Below are positions 40,491 to 50,116 of a stretch of DNA of 64,000 bases, in pieces. Every line of letters begins with the position of its first letter. Within the stretch, counting starts at the first letter, position 1. The notes beneath the pieces are model-generated. The model was not told the DNA's origin, ran no database searches, and saw nothing but the letters and a program-made list of their open reading frames with translations. The stretch is from Pseudomonas iridis. GTDB lineage: Bacteria; Pseudomonadota; Gammaproteobacteria; Pseudomonadales; Pseudomonadaceae. The stretch is taken from positions 1 to 64,000 of the forward strand of contig NZ_JACXXO010000018.1 of the NCBI RefSeq assembly GCF_017980685.1. Reading direction: 5' to 3'. The position numbers were made by a program, and so were the translations under genes.

Positions 40491-41858
40491 TTACGCAGCC
40501 TCCACGTTAAGCATCAGTTGAGCGTTGATCGCCTCGGCGGCGAGCTTGCCGTGTTGCACCGCTTGCACCGTCAGGTCCTGATCGAGGCTGGTGCAGTCGC
40601 CACCGGCATACACGCCGGGAATGCTGGTGCGCAGGTTTTCATCAACCTGAATCCGTTCGCCCTGACGCTTGAGTTCACGGGCCATCGGGTCGGCGAGGGC
40701 GCTGCCGTCGAAGGATTGACCGATGGCTTTGAAGATCGCATCGGCCGCCAGGTCGAAGGTTTCCCCGGTGGTTTGCAGACGCCCGTCGACCAGATCCGTG
40801 CGGGCGAAACGCATGCCGCGCACGCGGCCCTGATCATCGAGCAGCACCTCTTCCGGTTGCGCCCAGGTCAGCAGGCGCACCTGATTGGCTTTGGCGATGT
40901 CCTGCTCATGGCCGGTGGCGCCCATGTCCGCTGCGCCGCGGCGATACACCAGATTCACATCACGGGCACCGAGGCGAGCCATTTGCACCGCCATGTCGAT
41001 CGCGGTATTGCCGGCGCCAAGGACGATGCAGCGCTCGGCCAGCGGCAGTTGCGTCAGGTCATCGGCCTGACGCAGTTCGCGGATGTAGTCGGTGGCCGCG
41101 AGCAGGCCGGGGGCGTCTTCGTGGGCCAGGCCCAGTTGTTTGCTGGCGTTGAGGCCGAGGCCGAGGAACACCGCGTCGAACTGTTGATGCAATTCACTGA
41201 GGGTCAGGTTTTCGCCGAGTTTTTGCCCATGGCGGATTTCGATGCCGCCGATTTGCAGGAGGAAATCCAGTTCCTTCTGCGCGTAATCGTCGACCAGTTT
41301 GTACTTGGCGATCCCGTATTCATTGAGCCCGCCAGCCTTTTCCCGCGCCTCGAAAATCACCACATCGTGACCGTGCATGGCGCTGCGATGGGCGCAGGAC
41401 AAACCCGCCGGCCCGGCGCCCACCACCGCGATGCGCTTGCCGGTCGCAGCGGCGCGCTGGAACGGGTGTTCGGTGAAGTGCGCGTTGTCCACGGCGTAGC
41501 GTTGCAACAGGCCGATCAGCACCGGTGCGCATTCCTGGGCGTTGTTGCGCACGCAGGCTTGCTGACAGAGGATTTCGGTCGGACAGACCCGCGCGCAACT
41601 GCCGCCGAGGATGTTCGCCGAAAGGATTTTCTGCGCAGCACCGGGCACGTTGTCCTGATGGATGTTGCGGATGAATGAGGGAATATCGATCTCGCTCGGG
41701 CACGCATTGACGCACGGCGCGTCGTAGCAATACAGGCAACGCGACGCTTCCAGATGGGCCTGGCGAGCATTGAGCGGCGGCGCCAGATCGCTGAAATGAC
41801 CGGCGAGGGCGGCCGCGCTTTCGTGCGGGTGGGGGAGATGGTTCAGGGTCTCGATCAC
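40491..41858 (-). CDS. preT: NAD(P)-dependent oxidoreductase subunit of dihydropyrimidine dehydrogenase (PreT/PydX)
   Basis: A 455-residue glutamate-synthase-beta-like flavoprotein. N-terminal Fe-S ligands are in CLYCYDAPCVNACP and CARVCPTEILCQQAC; then an FAD motif (RIAVVGAGPAGLSCAH), an NAD(P) motif (CIVLGAGNTAIDMAVQMARLGA) and the final GVYAGGDCTS. It passes electrons from NAD(P)H to PydA. It is the first gene of the two-gene unit preT-pydA, with no gap to pydA. Confidence 0.92.
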   Translation of the reverse strand: MIETLNHLPHPHESAAALAGHFSDLAPPLNARQAHLEASRCLYCYDAPCVNACPSEIDIPSFIRNIHQDNVPGAAQKILSANILGGSCARVCPTEILCQQACVRNNAQECAPVLIGLLQRYAVDNAHFTEHPFQRAAATGKRIAVVGAGPAGLSCAHRSAMHGHDVVIFEAREKAGGLNEYGIAKYKLVDDYAQKELDFLLQIGGIEIRHGQKLGENLTLSELHQQFDAVFLGLGLNASKQLGLAHEDAPGLLAATDYIRELRQADDLTQLPLAERCIVLGAGNTAIDMAVQMARLGARDVNLVYRRGAADMGATGHEQDIAKANQVRLLTWAQPEEVLLDDQGRVRGMRFARTDLVDGRLQTTGETFDLAADAIFKAIGQSFDGSALADPMARELKRQGERIQVDENLRTSIPGVYAGGDCTSLDQDLTVQAVQHGKLAAEAINAQLMLNVEAA

Positions 41859-41930
41859 GGGTTATGGCCTCACGGTTATTTGAGGTGCTGCCTCTGATGG
41901 GCATTGGTTTTTGTGTTGCCTGGACTGGCC

Positions 41931-41999
41931 TCTTCGCGAGCAGGCTCGCTCCCACAGGGGAAAGCATTTCAAATGTGGGAGCGAGCCTGCTCGCGAAGG
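41931..41999. repeat. REP pair (GCGAGCAGGCTC family)
   Basis: TTCGCGAGCAGGCTCGCTCC and its inverse GGGAGCGAGCCTGCTCGCGAA between the dihydropyrimidinase stop and the preT start. Confidence 0.93.
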
Positions 42000-42014
42000 C
42001 CGAAGGCCTGGATT

Positions 42015-43454
42015 TCAGCGTTTCACAGCAGTCGGTTTATGCAACTCAGCCCGCTTGCTCAGCAAATCAAACACCGCCGGATACGCCGGTCGTTCGATGT
42101 ACCGTCCGGCACCCCGTTCGGCGCGCAAGTCGCCATCGGCCCAGACCACCCGGCCCTGGCTGACGGTATGGCTCGGCACACCGCGCACGGTCTTGCCTTC
42201 GAAGATGTTGAAGTCCACCTGCTGATGGTGGGTCTTGGCGGAAATGGTGCGCGTGCCTTGCGGATCCCACAGCACCAGATCGGCATCGGCGCCGACGCGA
42301 ATCGCGCCTTTGCGTGGGTAGAGGTTGAAGATCTTCGCGGTGTTGGTGGAGGTCAGCGCGACAAAATCCTGCATCGAAAAACGCCCGGTATTGACCCCTT
42401 CATCCCATAACAGCGCCATGCGGTCTTCGATGCCGGCAGTGCCGTTGGGGATCTTGCTGAAGTCGTCGCGCCCGGCGGCTTTTTGCTCGGCGCAGAAACA
42501 GCAGTGGTCGGTGGCGGTGGTGTGCAGATTGCCGTTTTGCAGACCATTCCACAGCGCTTCCTGATGGCCGCGTGGACGAAACGGCGGACTCATCACGTAA
42601 CCGGCGGCGGTCTGCCAGTCCGGATGTTGGTAGACGCTGTCATCCAGCAATAGATGGCCGGCCAGAACCTCGCCGTAAACCGGTTGGCCCTTGCTGCGCG
42701 CATAGGTGATTTCGTCGAGGGCTTCCTTGGTCGAAACGTGCACCAGATACAACGGCGTGCCGATTGTTTCGGCAATGCGAATGGCCCGGCTCGCCGCTTC
42801 ACCTTCAACCTGCGATGGACGAGACAGTGGATGCGCTTCCGGCCCGGTGATGCCCTGGGCCATCAATTTGCGTTGCAGGTGATAAACCAGCTCGCCGTTT
42901 TCTGCGTGCACGGTCGGCACCGCGCCGAGTTCCAGGCAGCGCTCGAAACTCGCCACCAGCGTGTCGTCGGCGGCCATGATCGCGTTCTTGTAGGCCATGA
43001 AGTGCTTGAAGCTGTTGATCCCGTGATGGCTGACCAGCTCGGCCATTTCCTCGCGTACCTGCTCGCTCCACCAGGTGATCGCGACATGGAAGCCGTAGTC
43101 CGACGCCGATTTTTCCGCCCAGCCACGCCACTGATGAAACGCCTCCATCAACGACTGCTGCGGATTGGGAATCACGAAATCGATGATTGACGTGGTGCCG
43201 CCGGCCAGACCCGCAGCGGTGCCGCTGAAGAAGTCTTCGCTGGCCACGGTGCCCATGAACGGGAGTTGCATATGAGTGTGTGGATCGATGCCGCCGGGCA
43301 TCAGGTATTGACCGCTGCCGTCGAGCACTTCGGCGCTGGCGGGAACATCAAGGTTTTCACCGATGGCTTTAATCACGCCGTCAGCGCAATAGACGTCGGC
43401 GCGATAACTTTCATCATGGGTAACAACGGTGGCGCCACGGATCAACAGAGACAT
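42015..43454 (-). CDS. hydA: Dihydropyrimidinase (D-hydantoinase)
   Basis: A 479-residue amidohydrolase. Metal ligands: DPHTH near residue 60, the carboxylated Lys in SFKHFMAYK, His in VPTVHAENGE, His in LYLVHVSTKEA and Asp in TTATDHCCF. It opens dihydrouracil and dihydrothymine rings, the second step of the pathway. GAGGA precedes the ATG. It is divergent from the NCS1 transporter gene across a 624-bp region. Confidence 0.95.
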   Translation of the reverse strand: MSLLIRGATVVTHDESYRADVYCADGVIKAIGENLDVPASAEVLDGSGQYLMPGGIDPHTHMQLPFMGTVASEDFFSGTAAGLAGGTTSIIDFVIPNPQQSLMEAFHQWRGWAEKSASDYGFHVAITWWSEQVREEMAELVSHHGINSFKHFMAYKNAIMAADDTLVASFERCLELGAVPTVHAENGELVYHLQRKLMAQGITGPEAHPLSRPSQVEGEAASRAIRIAETIGTPLYLVHVSTKEALDEITYARSKGQPVYGEVLAGHLLLDDSVYQHPDWQTAAGYVMSPPFRPRGHQEALWNGLQNGNLHTTATDHCCFCAEQKAAGRDDFSKIPNGTAGIEDRMALLWDEGVNTGRFSMQDFVALTSTNTAKIFNLYPRKGAIRVGADADLVLWDPQGTRTISAKTHHQQVDFNIFEGKTVRGVPSHTVSQGRVVWADGDLRAERGAGRYIERPAYPAVFDLLSKRAELHKPTAVKR

Positions 43455-44078
43455 TCCGAGTTCCTCGCAGGCATGACCGACTTGTGCCGGTTCTAAATGT
43501 TTTATTGAAGTACAGCGGCGAAGGGCGTATTCCTGTCATCGCTGTCAGGAATAGAAACTAGCCTCAGTTTTACAATAGATCAAGATTATTTTTTATAAGC
43601 TTATATCTTGATTAACTTACTGATAATTAACGAAAAACAATCAAAATCACCAAAATGGTGAGCCTGCTCACCATTTTGACGCACTTGACAGGATGGAAAT
43701 ATGGTCAAGATTTCTTATGTGAAATCAGCCGCTTGAAGTTGAGCTGCGGTTGATCGCTCATCAACAAAAAAAGTGCAGTGCACCAGTTTGAGTCCTGTCT
43801 GTTCGGACAACTAGCCAAGCGTTTAGCCTGAGCGCCCAGACAAGTTTCCGAAGGCTCACCCGGTGAATAATTAAAATCGAGCAATATCAGAAAGTTGCAA
43901 TGCGTTTAATGCACGGCCCGAGCGCTGAGCGGTACACCCGGCACGTTTATTGATGCCGCCGCTGACACCATGGCCGGTGCATGAAAGTTGTCAGTTCCTC
44001 CGGCCATCGTCCGGCTCGCGCCCCATGCGCCAGCCGCCTGATGAGCAAAAAAATAATCAGAAGAACAGTGGAGCGGCC
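43455..44078. other. 624-bp divergent regulatory region without genes
   Basis: No credible open frame. It is AT-rich near 43560-43650, unlike its surroundings. It holds two dyads around 43579-43612 (ATCAAGAT ... ATCTTGAT flanking the perfect palindrome ATAAGCTTAT at 43595-43604) and a 28-bp palindrome at 43651-43678. GGAG at 44070-44073 serves the transporter gene. It must contain the promoters of hydA and the NCS1 gene. Confidence 0.7.
43651..43678. promoter_or_regulatory. Perfect 13+13 bp palindrome, candidate operator
   Basis: CAAAATGGTGAGC, two bases, then GCTCACCATTTTG. With TCACCA at 43647 it gives three TGGTGA/TCACCA half-sites, similar to the TGGTCA half-site of RutR. No T-run follows, and the site is between divergent genes, so a terminator role is unlikely. 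Confidence 0.55.
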
Positions 44079-45563
44079 ATGCAACAGATCAGATCGCAAG
44101 TGACCGAGCGCGACGGCTTGTTTGAGCTTGAAGCCGGCAGCGACGTCCTCGACAGTCCCCGTTACAACCACGACATGGCACCGACCAAGGTGCACGAACG
44201 AACCTGGAACAAATGGCACATCACCGCATTGTGGGTGGGCATGGCGATCTGCGTGCCGACCTACACCCTGGGCGGCGTGCTCACGGCGTATTTCGGCCTG
44301 AGCGTCGGTGAAGCGCTGTTGGCGATTCTGTTCGCCAACGTCATCGTCCTGATTCCGCTGACGCTGAATGCTTTTCCCGGCACCAAGTACGGCATTCCGT
44401 TTCCGGTATTGTTGCGCTCATCGTTCGGCATTCTCGGCTCCAACGTGCCGTGCCTGATCCGGGCGCTGGTGGCGTGCGGCTGGTTCGGCATTCAGACGAT
44501 GTTTGGCGGATTGGCCATTCACCTGTTTCTCGGCTCGGTGTTCGAGGGCTGGAAATCCCTTGGCGGCACCGGCGAAGTGATTGGTTTCATGGTGTTCTGG
44601 GCACTCAATCTATGGGTGGTGATCCGCGGTGCCGAGTCGATCAAGTGGCTGGAAACCTTGTCCGCGCCGCTGCTGGTCGCGGTCGGTATCGGCCTGCTGG
44701 TGTGGGCGATGCCCAATGTGTCGATGACCGAACTGCTGGCGATCCCGCCCAAACGCCCTGAAGGTGCAAGCGTGGTCAGTTACTTCGCTGCCGGGCTGAC
44801 GGCGATGGTCGGCTTCTGGGCCACGTTGTCGCTGAACATTCCTGACTTCAGTCGCTACGCCAAGAGCCAGAAGGATCAGATTGTCGGGCAGATCATTGGT
44901 CTGCCGTTGACCATGTTCCTGTTCGCCTCCCTCGGCGTGATCATGACAGCCGCGTCAGTGAAGCTGGTCGGCGTGACGGTTGCTGACCCGGTCACGCTGA
45001 TCGGCCACATCCAGAGCCCGGTATGGGTCGCGGTCGCGATGGCGTTGATCATCATCGCCACGTTGTCGACCAACACCGCTGCCAACATCGTTTCGCCAAC
45101 CAACGACTTTCAGAACATCGCGCCGAAGGTCATCAACCGCACCAAAGCCGTGTTGCTGACCGGTCTGGTGGGGCTGGTGTTGATGGCCCATGAGCTGTTG
45201 AAAAAACTCGGTCTGATCGTTTCCGACGTCAGCCTCGAAACCGTGTATTCCAACTGGCTGCTGGGCTATTCGAGCCTGCTCGGGCCGATCGCCGGGATCA
45301 TGGTGGTGGATTATTTCCTGATCAAGAAACAAAAACTGGACCTGGCCGGGTTGTATCGCGACGACGTTTACCCCGCGTGGAACTGGGCCGGGTTCGTCGC
45401 GTTTGGTGTGCCGGTGGTGCTGACCTTGCTGTCGCTGGGCAGTGATGCGTTCAGCTGGTTTTACAGCTACGGCTGGTTCACTGGCTCGGCGTTGGGAGGA
45501 ATCATTTATTACGGGTTGTGCGTGATGCGAGCGCAGCCTTCAGTCGTGAAATCGGCGGTGTGA
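44079..45563 (+). CDS. NCS1-family nucleobase:cation symporter
   Basis: A 494-residue protein with about twelve membrane segments and NCS1 motifs: NKWHITALWVGMAICVPTYTLGG, GTKYGIPFPVLLRSSFGILGSNVPCLIRALVACGWFGIQT and NTAANIVSPTNDFQN. Between hydA and the ureidopropionase gene it most likely imports uracil or thymine, or a hydantoin. The ATG at 44079 follows GGAG by 5 bases. Confidence 0.92.
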   Translation: MQQIRSQVTERDGLFELEAGSDVLDSPRYNHDMAPTKVHERTWNKWHITALWVGMAICVPTYTLGGVLTAYFGLSVGEALLAILFANVIVLIPLTLNAFPGTKYGIPFPVLLRSSFGILGSNVPCLIRALVACGWFGIQTMFGGLAIHLFLGSVFEGWKSLGGTGEVIGFMVFWALNLWVVIRGAESIKWLETLSAPLLVAVGIGLLVWAMPNVSMTELLAIPPKRPEGASVVSYFAAGLTAMVGFWATLSLNIPDFSRYAKSQKDQIVGQIIGLPLTMFLFASLGVIMTAASVKLVGVTVADPVTLIGHIQSPVWVAVAMALIIIATLSTNTAANIVSPTNDFQNIAPKVINRTKAVLLTGLVGLVLMAHELLKKLGLIVSDVSLETVYSNWLLGYSSLLGPIAGIMVVDYFLIKKQKLDLAGLYRDDVYPAWNWAGFVAFGVPVVLTLLSLGSDAFSWFYSYGWFTGSALGGIIYYGLCVMRAQPSVVKSAV

Positions 45564-45571
45564 GGCAGGGC

Positions 45572-45665
45572 CCCATCGCTGGCAATCCAGCTCCCACAGA
45601 GATCAAGTCGTACACAAAATATGTGTTCACTCAAATACCTGTGGGAGCTGGCTTGCCAGCGATGG
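45572..45665. repeat. REP pair (GTGGGAGCTGGCTTGCCAGCGAT family)
   Basis: CCATCGCTGGCAATCCAGCTC and CCTGTGGGAGCTGGCTTGCC arms with about 45 bp between, inside the probable NCS1-ureidopropionase operon. Confidence 0.92.
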
Positions 45666-45721
45666 CGGCCTCACAAACGCCACAGCAATATCCATAAGAA
45701 AAGCAGCCTGAGGAGAACCCC

Positions 45722-47005
45722 ATGAACGCAGCTGTAGACGTTCTGCAATCGACCCATCAGCACATCAACCGCGACCGTTTGTGGGCGTCGCTGATGGAAC
45801 TGGCCAAGCTCGGCGCCACGGTCAAGGGCGGTGTCTGCCGCCTGGCCCTGACCGACCTCGACCGCCAGGCCCGCGACCTGTTTGTGCAGTGGTGCAAGGA
45901 CGCCGGGTGCAGCGTCACGGTCGATGAGGTCGGCAACATCTTCGCCCGCCGCGCTGGGCGCAATCCGAGCCTGCCACCGGTGATGACCGGCAGCCATATC
46001 GACACGCAACCCACTGGCGGCAAGTTCGACGGCTGCTTCGGTGTACTCGCCGGTGTCGAGGTGTTGCGCACCCTTAACGACCTCGGCGTGGAAACCGAAG
46101 CGCCGCTGGAAGTGGTGGTCTGGACCAACGAAGAAGGCTCGCGTTTCGCGCCGTGCATGATGGGTTCAGGCGTGTTCGCGGAAAAATTCACCCTCGAAGA
46201 AACCCTCGCCAAAGTCGATGCCGATGGCGTCACCGTTGGCCAAGCGCTGAATTCAATCGGCTATGCAGGGCCGCGCAAAGTCAGCGGGCACAAGGTCGGC
46301 GCCTATTTCGAGGCGCACATCGAACAAGGTCCGATTCTGGAAGATGAACATAAAACCATCGGCGTGGTGCTTGGCGCGCTGGGGCAGAAGTGGTTCGACC
46401 TCAAGCTGCGCGGCGTCGAAGCCCATGCCGGGCCAACCCCGATGCACCTGCGCAAGGACGCATTGGTCGGCGCCTCGGTCATCGTCGGCGCCGTCAACCG
46501 CGCCGCCCTCGGCCACCAACCCCACGCCTGCGGCACGGTCGGCTGCCTGCAAGCCTATCCGGGGTCGCGCAACGTCATCCCTGGCGAAGTGCGCATGACC
46601 CTCGACTTCCGCCATCTGGAACCGGCGCGCCTGGACTCGATGATCGCCGAAGTGAAGCAGGTCATCGAGGCCACCTGCGAAGAGCACGGCCTGACCTATG
46701 AACTGACCCCGACAGCCGACTTCCCGCCGCTGTACTTCGAAAAGGGCTGCGTCGATGCCGTGCGCAGTGCCGCCAAGGGTCTGGGCTTGTCGAACATGGA
46801 CATCGTCAGCGGCGCCGGCCACGACGCGATTTTCCTCGCTGAACTGGGGCCTGCCGGGATGATCTTCGTACCGTGTGAAGGCGGTATCAGCCACAACGAA
46901 ATCGAAAACGCCGCACCGGATGATCTGGCGGCGGGATGTGCGGTGTTGTTGCGGGCGATGCTGGCGGCTTCGGCGATGGTGGCGGGGGGTGAAGTCGCTG
47001 CCTGA
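45722..47005 (+). CDS. pydC: Zn-dependent amidohydrolase, beta-ureidopropionase (M20/HyuC family)
   Basis: A 427-residue M20-type hydrolase: TGSHIDTQPTGGKFDGCFGVLAGVEVLRTL (first His and Asp), WTNEEGSRFAPCMMGSGVFA (Glu base and metal Glu), FEAHIEQGPILE (metal His) and GAGHDAIFLAELGPAGMIFVPCEGGISHNEIE. It cleaves N-carbamoyl-beta-alanine, the third step of reductive pyrimidine catabolism. GAGGAGAA precedes the ATG. Confidence 0.92.
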   Translation: MNAAVDVLQSTHQHINRDRLWASLMELAKLGATVKGGVCRLALTDLDRQARDLFVQWCKDAGCSVTVDEVGNIFARRAGRNPSLPPVMTGSHIDTQPTGGKFDGCFGVLAGVEVLRTLNDLGVETEAPLEVVVWTNEEGSRFAPCMMGSGVFAEKFTLEETLAKVDADGVTVGQALNSIGYAGPRKVSGHKVGAYFEAHIEQGPILEDEHKTIGVVLGALGQKWFDLKLRGVEAHAGPTPMHLRKDALVGASVIVGAVNRAALGHQPHACGTVGCLQAYPGSRNVIPGEVRMTLDFRHLEPARLDSMIAEVKQVIEATCEEHGLTYELTPTADFPPLYFEKGCVDAVRSAAKGLGLSNMDIVSGAGHDAIFLAELGPAGMIFVPCEGGISHNEIENAAPDDLAAGCAVLLRAMLAASAMVAGGEVAA

Positions 47006-47062
47006 AGATTGCGCGCTGGACCCATCGTGCAAGGCCGTCGGTTTTGGTGTTGCGAGGGCAGG

Positions 47063-47157
47063 CCCCATCGCTGGCAAGCCAGCTCCCACAGGTTCGATGT
47101 TGTTTACCAGAATCGGATGCACAACCGAACCCTGTGGGAGCTGCCAGCGATGGGGCC
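47063..47157. repeat. REP pair with one shortened arm
   Basis: CCATCGCTGGCAAGCCAGCTC pairs with CTGTGGGAGCTGCCAGCGATGG, where the right arm has lost the GGCTT of the usual core. Confidence 0.88.
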
Positions 47158-47192
47158 AGCCCTGACAACAAAAACTCCCAAACCGATAACCC

Positions 47193-47963
47193 TCATCGAT
47201 TCAACACATCCCCCATCCACTGCAAATATTCCCCCCGCTCGGAAATCGAGTTGTGCCCCGAATCCGGCACAACCTTGAGCAGCGCAACACCTGTGGGAAA
47301 ACTACCCAGCAATCGCTCGGTGCTGGCGCGGGGAATGACCTCGTCATCACTCGCCGCCAGCAGCAATGTCGGCACGCGGATGTGCGCGGCGTACTTGCCT
47401 GACTCGAAGCGATCCTTGAGCAACCACTTCACCGGCACCCATGGATATTGCCGCGCGGCGATTTCTTCGAGGCTGTTGTAGGGTGTGACCAGAATCAACT
47501 GCTGCACCGGACGTTGACTGGCCAGGCGAACGGCGACACCCGAGCCCAGGCTGCGTCCGACCACGGCGATCTGCGCATGGCTGGCATACACCTGATCGAA
47601 CAGTGCCAAGGCATCTTCGGCAATCGCCTCTTCGGACGGCGAACCACCGCTGCCGGCGAAGCCTCGGTAATTGAGCAGGTACAACGCGTACTCGGGAAAT
47701 GCTTGGGCGAACTCCGGCAAATTGCGCGAAGCGTCCTCGGCATTGCCACCGAAATAGATCAACGCACGCGGGCCGACGCGTTCGCGGGTTGTGACCCAGA
47801 TATCCGCGTCCGGCATCGATAGTTTCAGCCGCGAATCCAGGGAATCGACGGCGCCGGGCTGCGGGAAATAGATCAGCGAGCGCTGAAAAACGAACAGCGC
47901 CGCGCACAGCACCAGGTACGCGGCGACGATCAATGCGACGAGTGACATCAGGGTTCGGGACAT
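47193..47963 (-). CDS. Membrane-anchored alpha/beta hydrolase
   Basis: A 256-residue protein with an N-terminal membrane segment (about 5-27), followed by the QRSLIYFPQP motif typical of the YfhR/Bem46 group. The nucleophile elbow is GRSLGSG (Ser138), with ASDDEVIP (Asp) and DSGHNSISE (His). Substrate unknown. The start at 47963 places the membrane segment at the N-terminus; the longer frame upstream is not conserved-looking. It is divergent from the aldo/keto reductase gene. Confidence 0.87.
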   Translation of the reverse strand: MSRTLMSLVALIVAAYLVLCAALFVFQRSLIYFPQPGAVDSLDSRLKLSMPDADIWVTTRERVGPRALIYFGGNAEDASRNLPEFAQAFPEYALYLLNYRGFAGSGGSPSEEAIAEDALALFDQVYASHAQIAVVGRSLGSGVAVRLASQRPVQQLILVTPYNSLEEIAARQYPWVPVKWLLKDRFESGKYAAHIRVPTLLLAASDDEVIPRASTERLLGSFPTGVALLKVVPDSGHNSISERGEYLQWMGDVLNR

Positions 47964-48075
47964 TCGGCTACTTTTAACGGGGTATGAAGGTTTGCTGTCG
48001 CAGTGTAGTCCAGCGGATGCAAGTGGCAGCCTGCGCACACAACGTGCAACAGATCCACGCAGCAGGGGAACCAGC

Positions 48076-49020
48076 ATGAGCCACACTGAGGGTTACTCCC
48101 GTCGCCGATTGCTCACGCTGGCTGCCGGCGTTTCGGCGGTGTTCACCTTTGATCGGGCGTTGGCCACCGCCACGTCGTCCGCCGCTCCCGGAGGCCAAGC
48201 CATGCAGACCCGCGCCATCCCATCAAGCTCCGAGTCCCTGCCCGTGGTGGGCCTGGGCACCTATCGCGGCTTCGACGTCGCGCCGGGGGATCCGGCCTAC
48301 CGGCAACTGCCGGTGGTGCTCGAGGAACTGTTCGCCAAGGGTGGCACGGTGGTCGACAGTTCACCCATGTATGGCCGCGCCGAAGAAACAACCGGTGAGC
48401 TGCTGTCGATCCACGAACCACGTTCGCCGGCGTTTCTGGCGACCAAGGTCTGGACACGGGGACGCAAGGAGGGCATCGCGCAGATGGAGCAGTCATTCAG
48501 TCTGTTGCGTACCGAGCGTATCGACCTGATGCAGATTCACAATCTGCTCGACTGGCAAACCCACCTGCCAACCCTGCGCGAATGGAAGGAGCAGGGACGC
48601 ATTCGCTACATCGGCATCACTCATTACACGTCGTCCGCTTATGACGAAGTCGATGCAGTGCTGAAAGCCGAGCAACTGGACTTCCTGCAAATCAACTATG
48701 CCCTCGATGATCGTGGCGTGGAAAAACGCATCCTGCCGCTGTGCCGCGAGCGCGGTGTGGCGGTGATTTGCAACCGGCCTTTTGGTGGCGGAGAGTTGTT
48801 GGCACGGCTCAAGGGCAAGCCGCTGCCCGCGTGGGTGTCGGATGTGCAGGTGAGCAGTTGGCCGCAGTTGGCGCTGAAGTTTTTGCTGGCGCACCCGGCG
48901 GTCACTTGTGTGATTCCCGGCACCGGTAATCCTCGTTACATGGCGGATAACGTCAAGGCCGGGTTCGGGCCGACGCTCACCGATGCGCAGCGTCATCAGT
49001 TGATTGCGTTGGTAAGTTAG
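48076..49020 (+). CDS. Tat-exported aldo/keto reductase
   Basis: A 314-residue protein with a twin-arginine-type signal (YSRRRLLTLAAGVSAVFTF) followed by an aldo/keto reductase barrel: VVGLGTYRGFDV, VVDSSPMYGRAEETTGELL (catalytic Asp and Tyr), LMQIHN, and CVIPGTGNPRYMADNVKA near the cofactor site. Export of an NADPH-type fold suggests folding with cofactor in the cytoplasm. Substrate unknown. It converges on the LysR gene, overlapping 4 bp. Confidence 0.88.
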   Translation: MSHTEGYSRRRLLTLAAGVSAVFTFDRALATATSSAAPGGQAMQTRAIPSSSESLPVVGLGTYRGFDVAPGDPAYRQLPVVLEELFAKGGTVVDSSPMYGRAEETTGELLSIHEPRSPAFLATKVWTRGRKEGIAQMEQSFSLLRTERIDLMQIHNLLDWQTHLPTLREWKEQGRIRYIGITHYTSSAYDEVDAVLKAEQLDFLQINYALDDRGVEKRILPLCRERGVAVICNRPFGGGELLARLKGKPLPAWVSDVQVSSWPQLALKFLLAHPAVTCVIPGTGNPRYMADNVKAGFGPTLTDAQRHQLIALVS

Positions 49021-49916
49021 TTTTCACCGCGAAATCGCAACGCTTCCAGCAACAGCGCAAACGCCGGTGCCGCTTGACGCCGGCTCGGGTAGTAGAGGTG
49101 ATATCCGGCAAACGTCGGGCACCAGTCTGCCAGCACCTGCACCAGGCGTCCTTCCGCCAGCAGAGGCGCGACGAGGTTTTCCGGGATGTAGCTCAAGCCG
49201 AAGCCGTCCAGTGCGGCATCGAGCAACGGATAGACGCCATTCAAGGTGATTTGCCCGGACACCCGCACGTTCAGGCTTTCGCCGTCCTTTTCGAATTCCC
49301 AGCTGTACAGCCCGCCGTTGGTGGGCAGGCGCAGATTGTTGCAGGCGTGCCCGGTCAGATCGCGTGGGGTGTCTGGCGCTGAACGAGTGGCAAAGTAGGC
49401 CGGCGAACCGACGACGGCCATGCGCATGTCCGGGCCGATGCGGGTGGCGATCATGCCTTGGGCAACGTCTTCACCCAGACGCACGCCGGCATCGAAACCC
49501 TGGCCTGCGATATCGACGAAACCGTAGTCGCAGCAGACCTCCACGGCGATGTCCGGGTATTGCGGCAGGAATGTCTTGAGCACCGGGCGCAGCAGCCAGT
49601 CCAGCGAATGGTCGGTGGCGCTGATGCGGATCTTGCCCGCCGGGGTTTCACGCAGGTTGCTCAGGGCGGCGAGTTCCTGCTCGATCTCCTCGAAGCGCGG
49701 GCCGACGGTTTGCAGCAGATGTTCGCCGGCCTCGGTGGGGGAGACGCTGCGGGTGGTGCGGGTCAGCAGACGCAGGCCAAGGCGTGCTTCCAGTGCGCGA
49801 ATGGTATGGCTGAGCGCCGATTGCGAGACGCCGAGCTTGGCCGCGGCTTTGGTAAAACTGCGCTCGCGCGCCACCGCGAGGAAGGCGAGCAGGTCGCTGG
49901 CGTTTTCACGAAGCAT
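49017..49916 (-). CDS. LysR-family transcriptional regulator
   Basis: A 299-residue LysR protein: N-terminal helix-turn-helix (DLLAFLAVARERSFTKAAAKLGVSQSALSHTIRALEARLGLRLLTRTTRSVSPTEAG) and a C-terminal effector domain (about 92-295). It is of the type often divergent from aldo/keto reductase or oxidoreductase genes. It probably controls the cupin gene 200 bp away and perhaps the reductase gene that meets it tail to tail. Confidence 0.92.
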   Translation of the reverse strand: MLRENASDLLAFLAVARERSFTKAAAKLGVSQSALSHTIRALEARLGLRLLTRTTRSVSPTEAGEHLLQTVGPRFEEIEQELAALSNLRETPAGKIRISATDHSLDWLLRPVLKTFLPQYPDIAVEVCCDYGFVDIAGQGFDAGVRLGEDVAQGMIATRIGPDMRMAVVGSPAYFATRSAPDTPRDLTGHACNNLRLPTNGGLYSWEFEKDGESLNVRVSGQITLNGVYPLLDAALDGFGLSYIPENLVAPLLAEGRLVQVLADWCPTFAGYHLYYPSRRQAAPAFALLLEALRFRGEN

Positions 49917-49998
49917 TGATTAGTTTCCTGCATAAGTTTTTTCAGATTCTAGTCGATTATCTAAGCAGTACGGCCCGGTAAGGTAAACGCATGTTCCT

Positions 49999-50086
49999 TG
50001 TAGGAGCTGCCGCAGGCTGCGATCTTTTGATCTTGTTTTTCTGCGGGTCAAGATCAAAAGATCGCAGCCTGCGGCAGCTCCTACAG
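49999..50086. repeat. REP pair (GTAGGAGCTGCCG family)
   Basis: TGTAGGAGCTGCCGCAGGCTG and CAGCCTGCGGCAGCTCCTACA, an almost perfect long hairpin. It separates the LysR promoter from the cupin ribosome site. Confidence 0.95.
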
Positions 50087-50116
50087 GGGGATTCAATCAT
50101 TTTTCTGGAGAATGCC

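Noticed and set aside
39918..41678. A 586-codon plus-strand frame across pydA and preT
   Set aside because: Antisense to clear genes; composition and length explained by GC-rich third positions.
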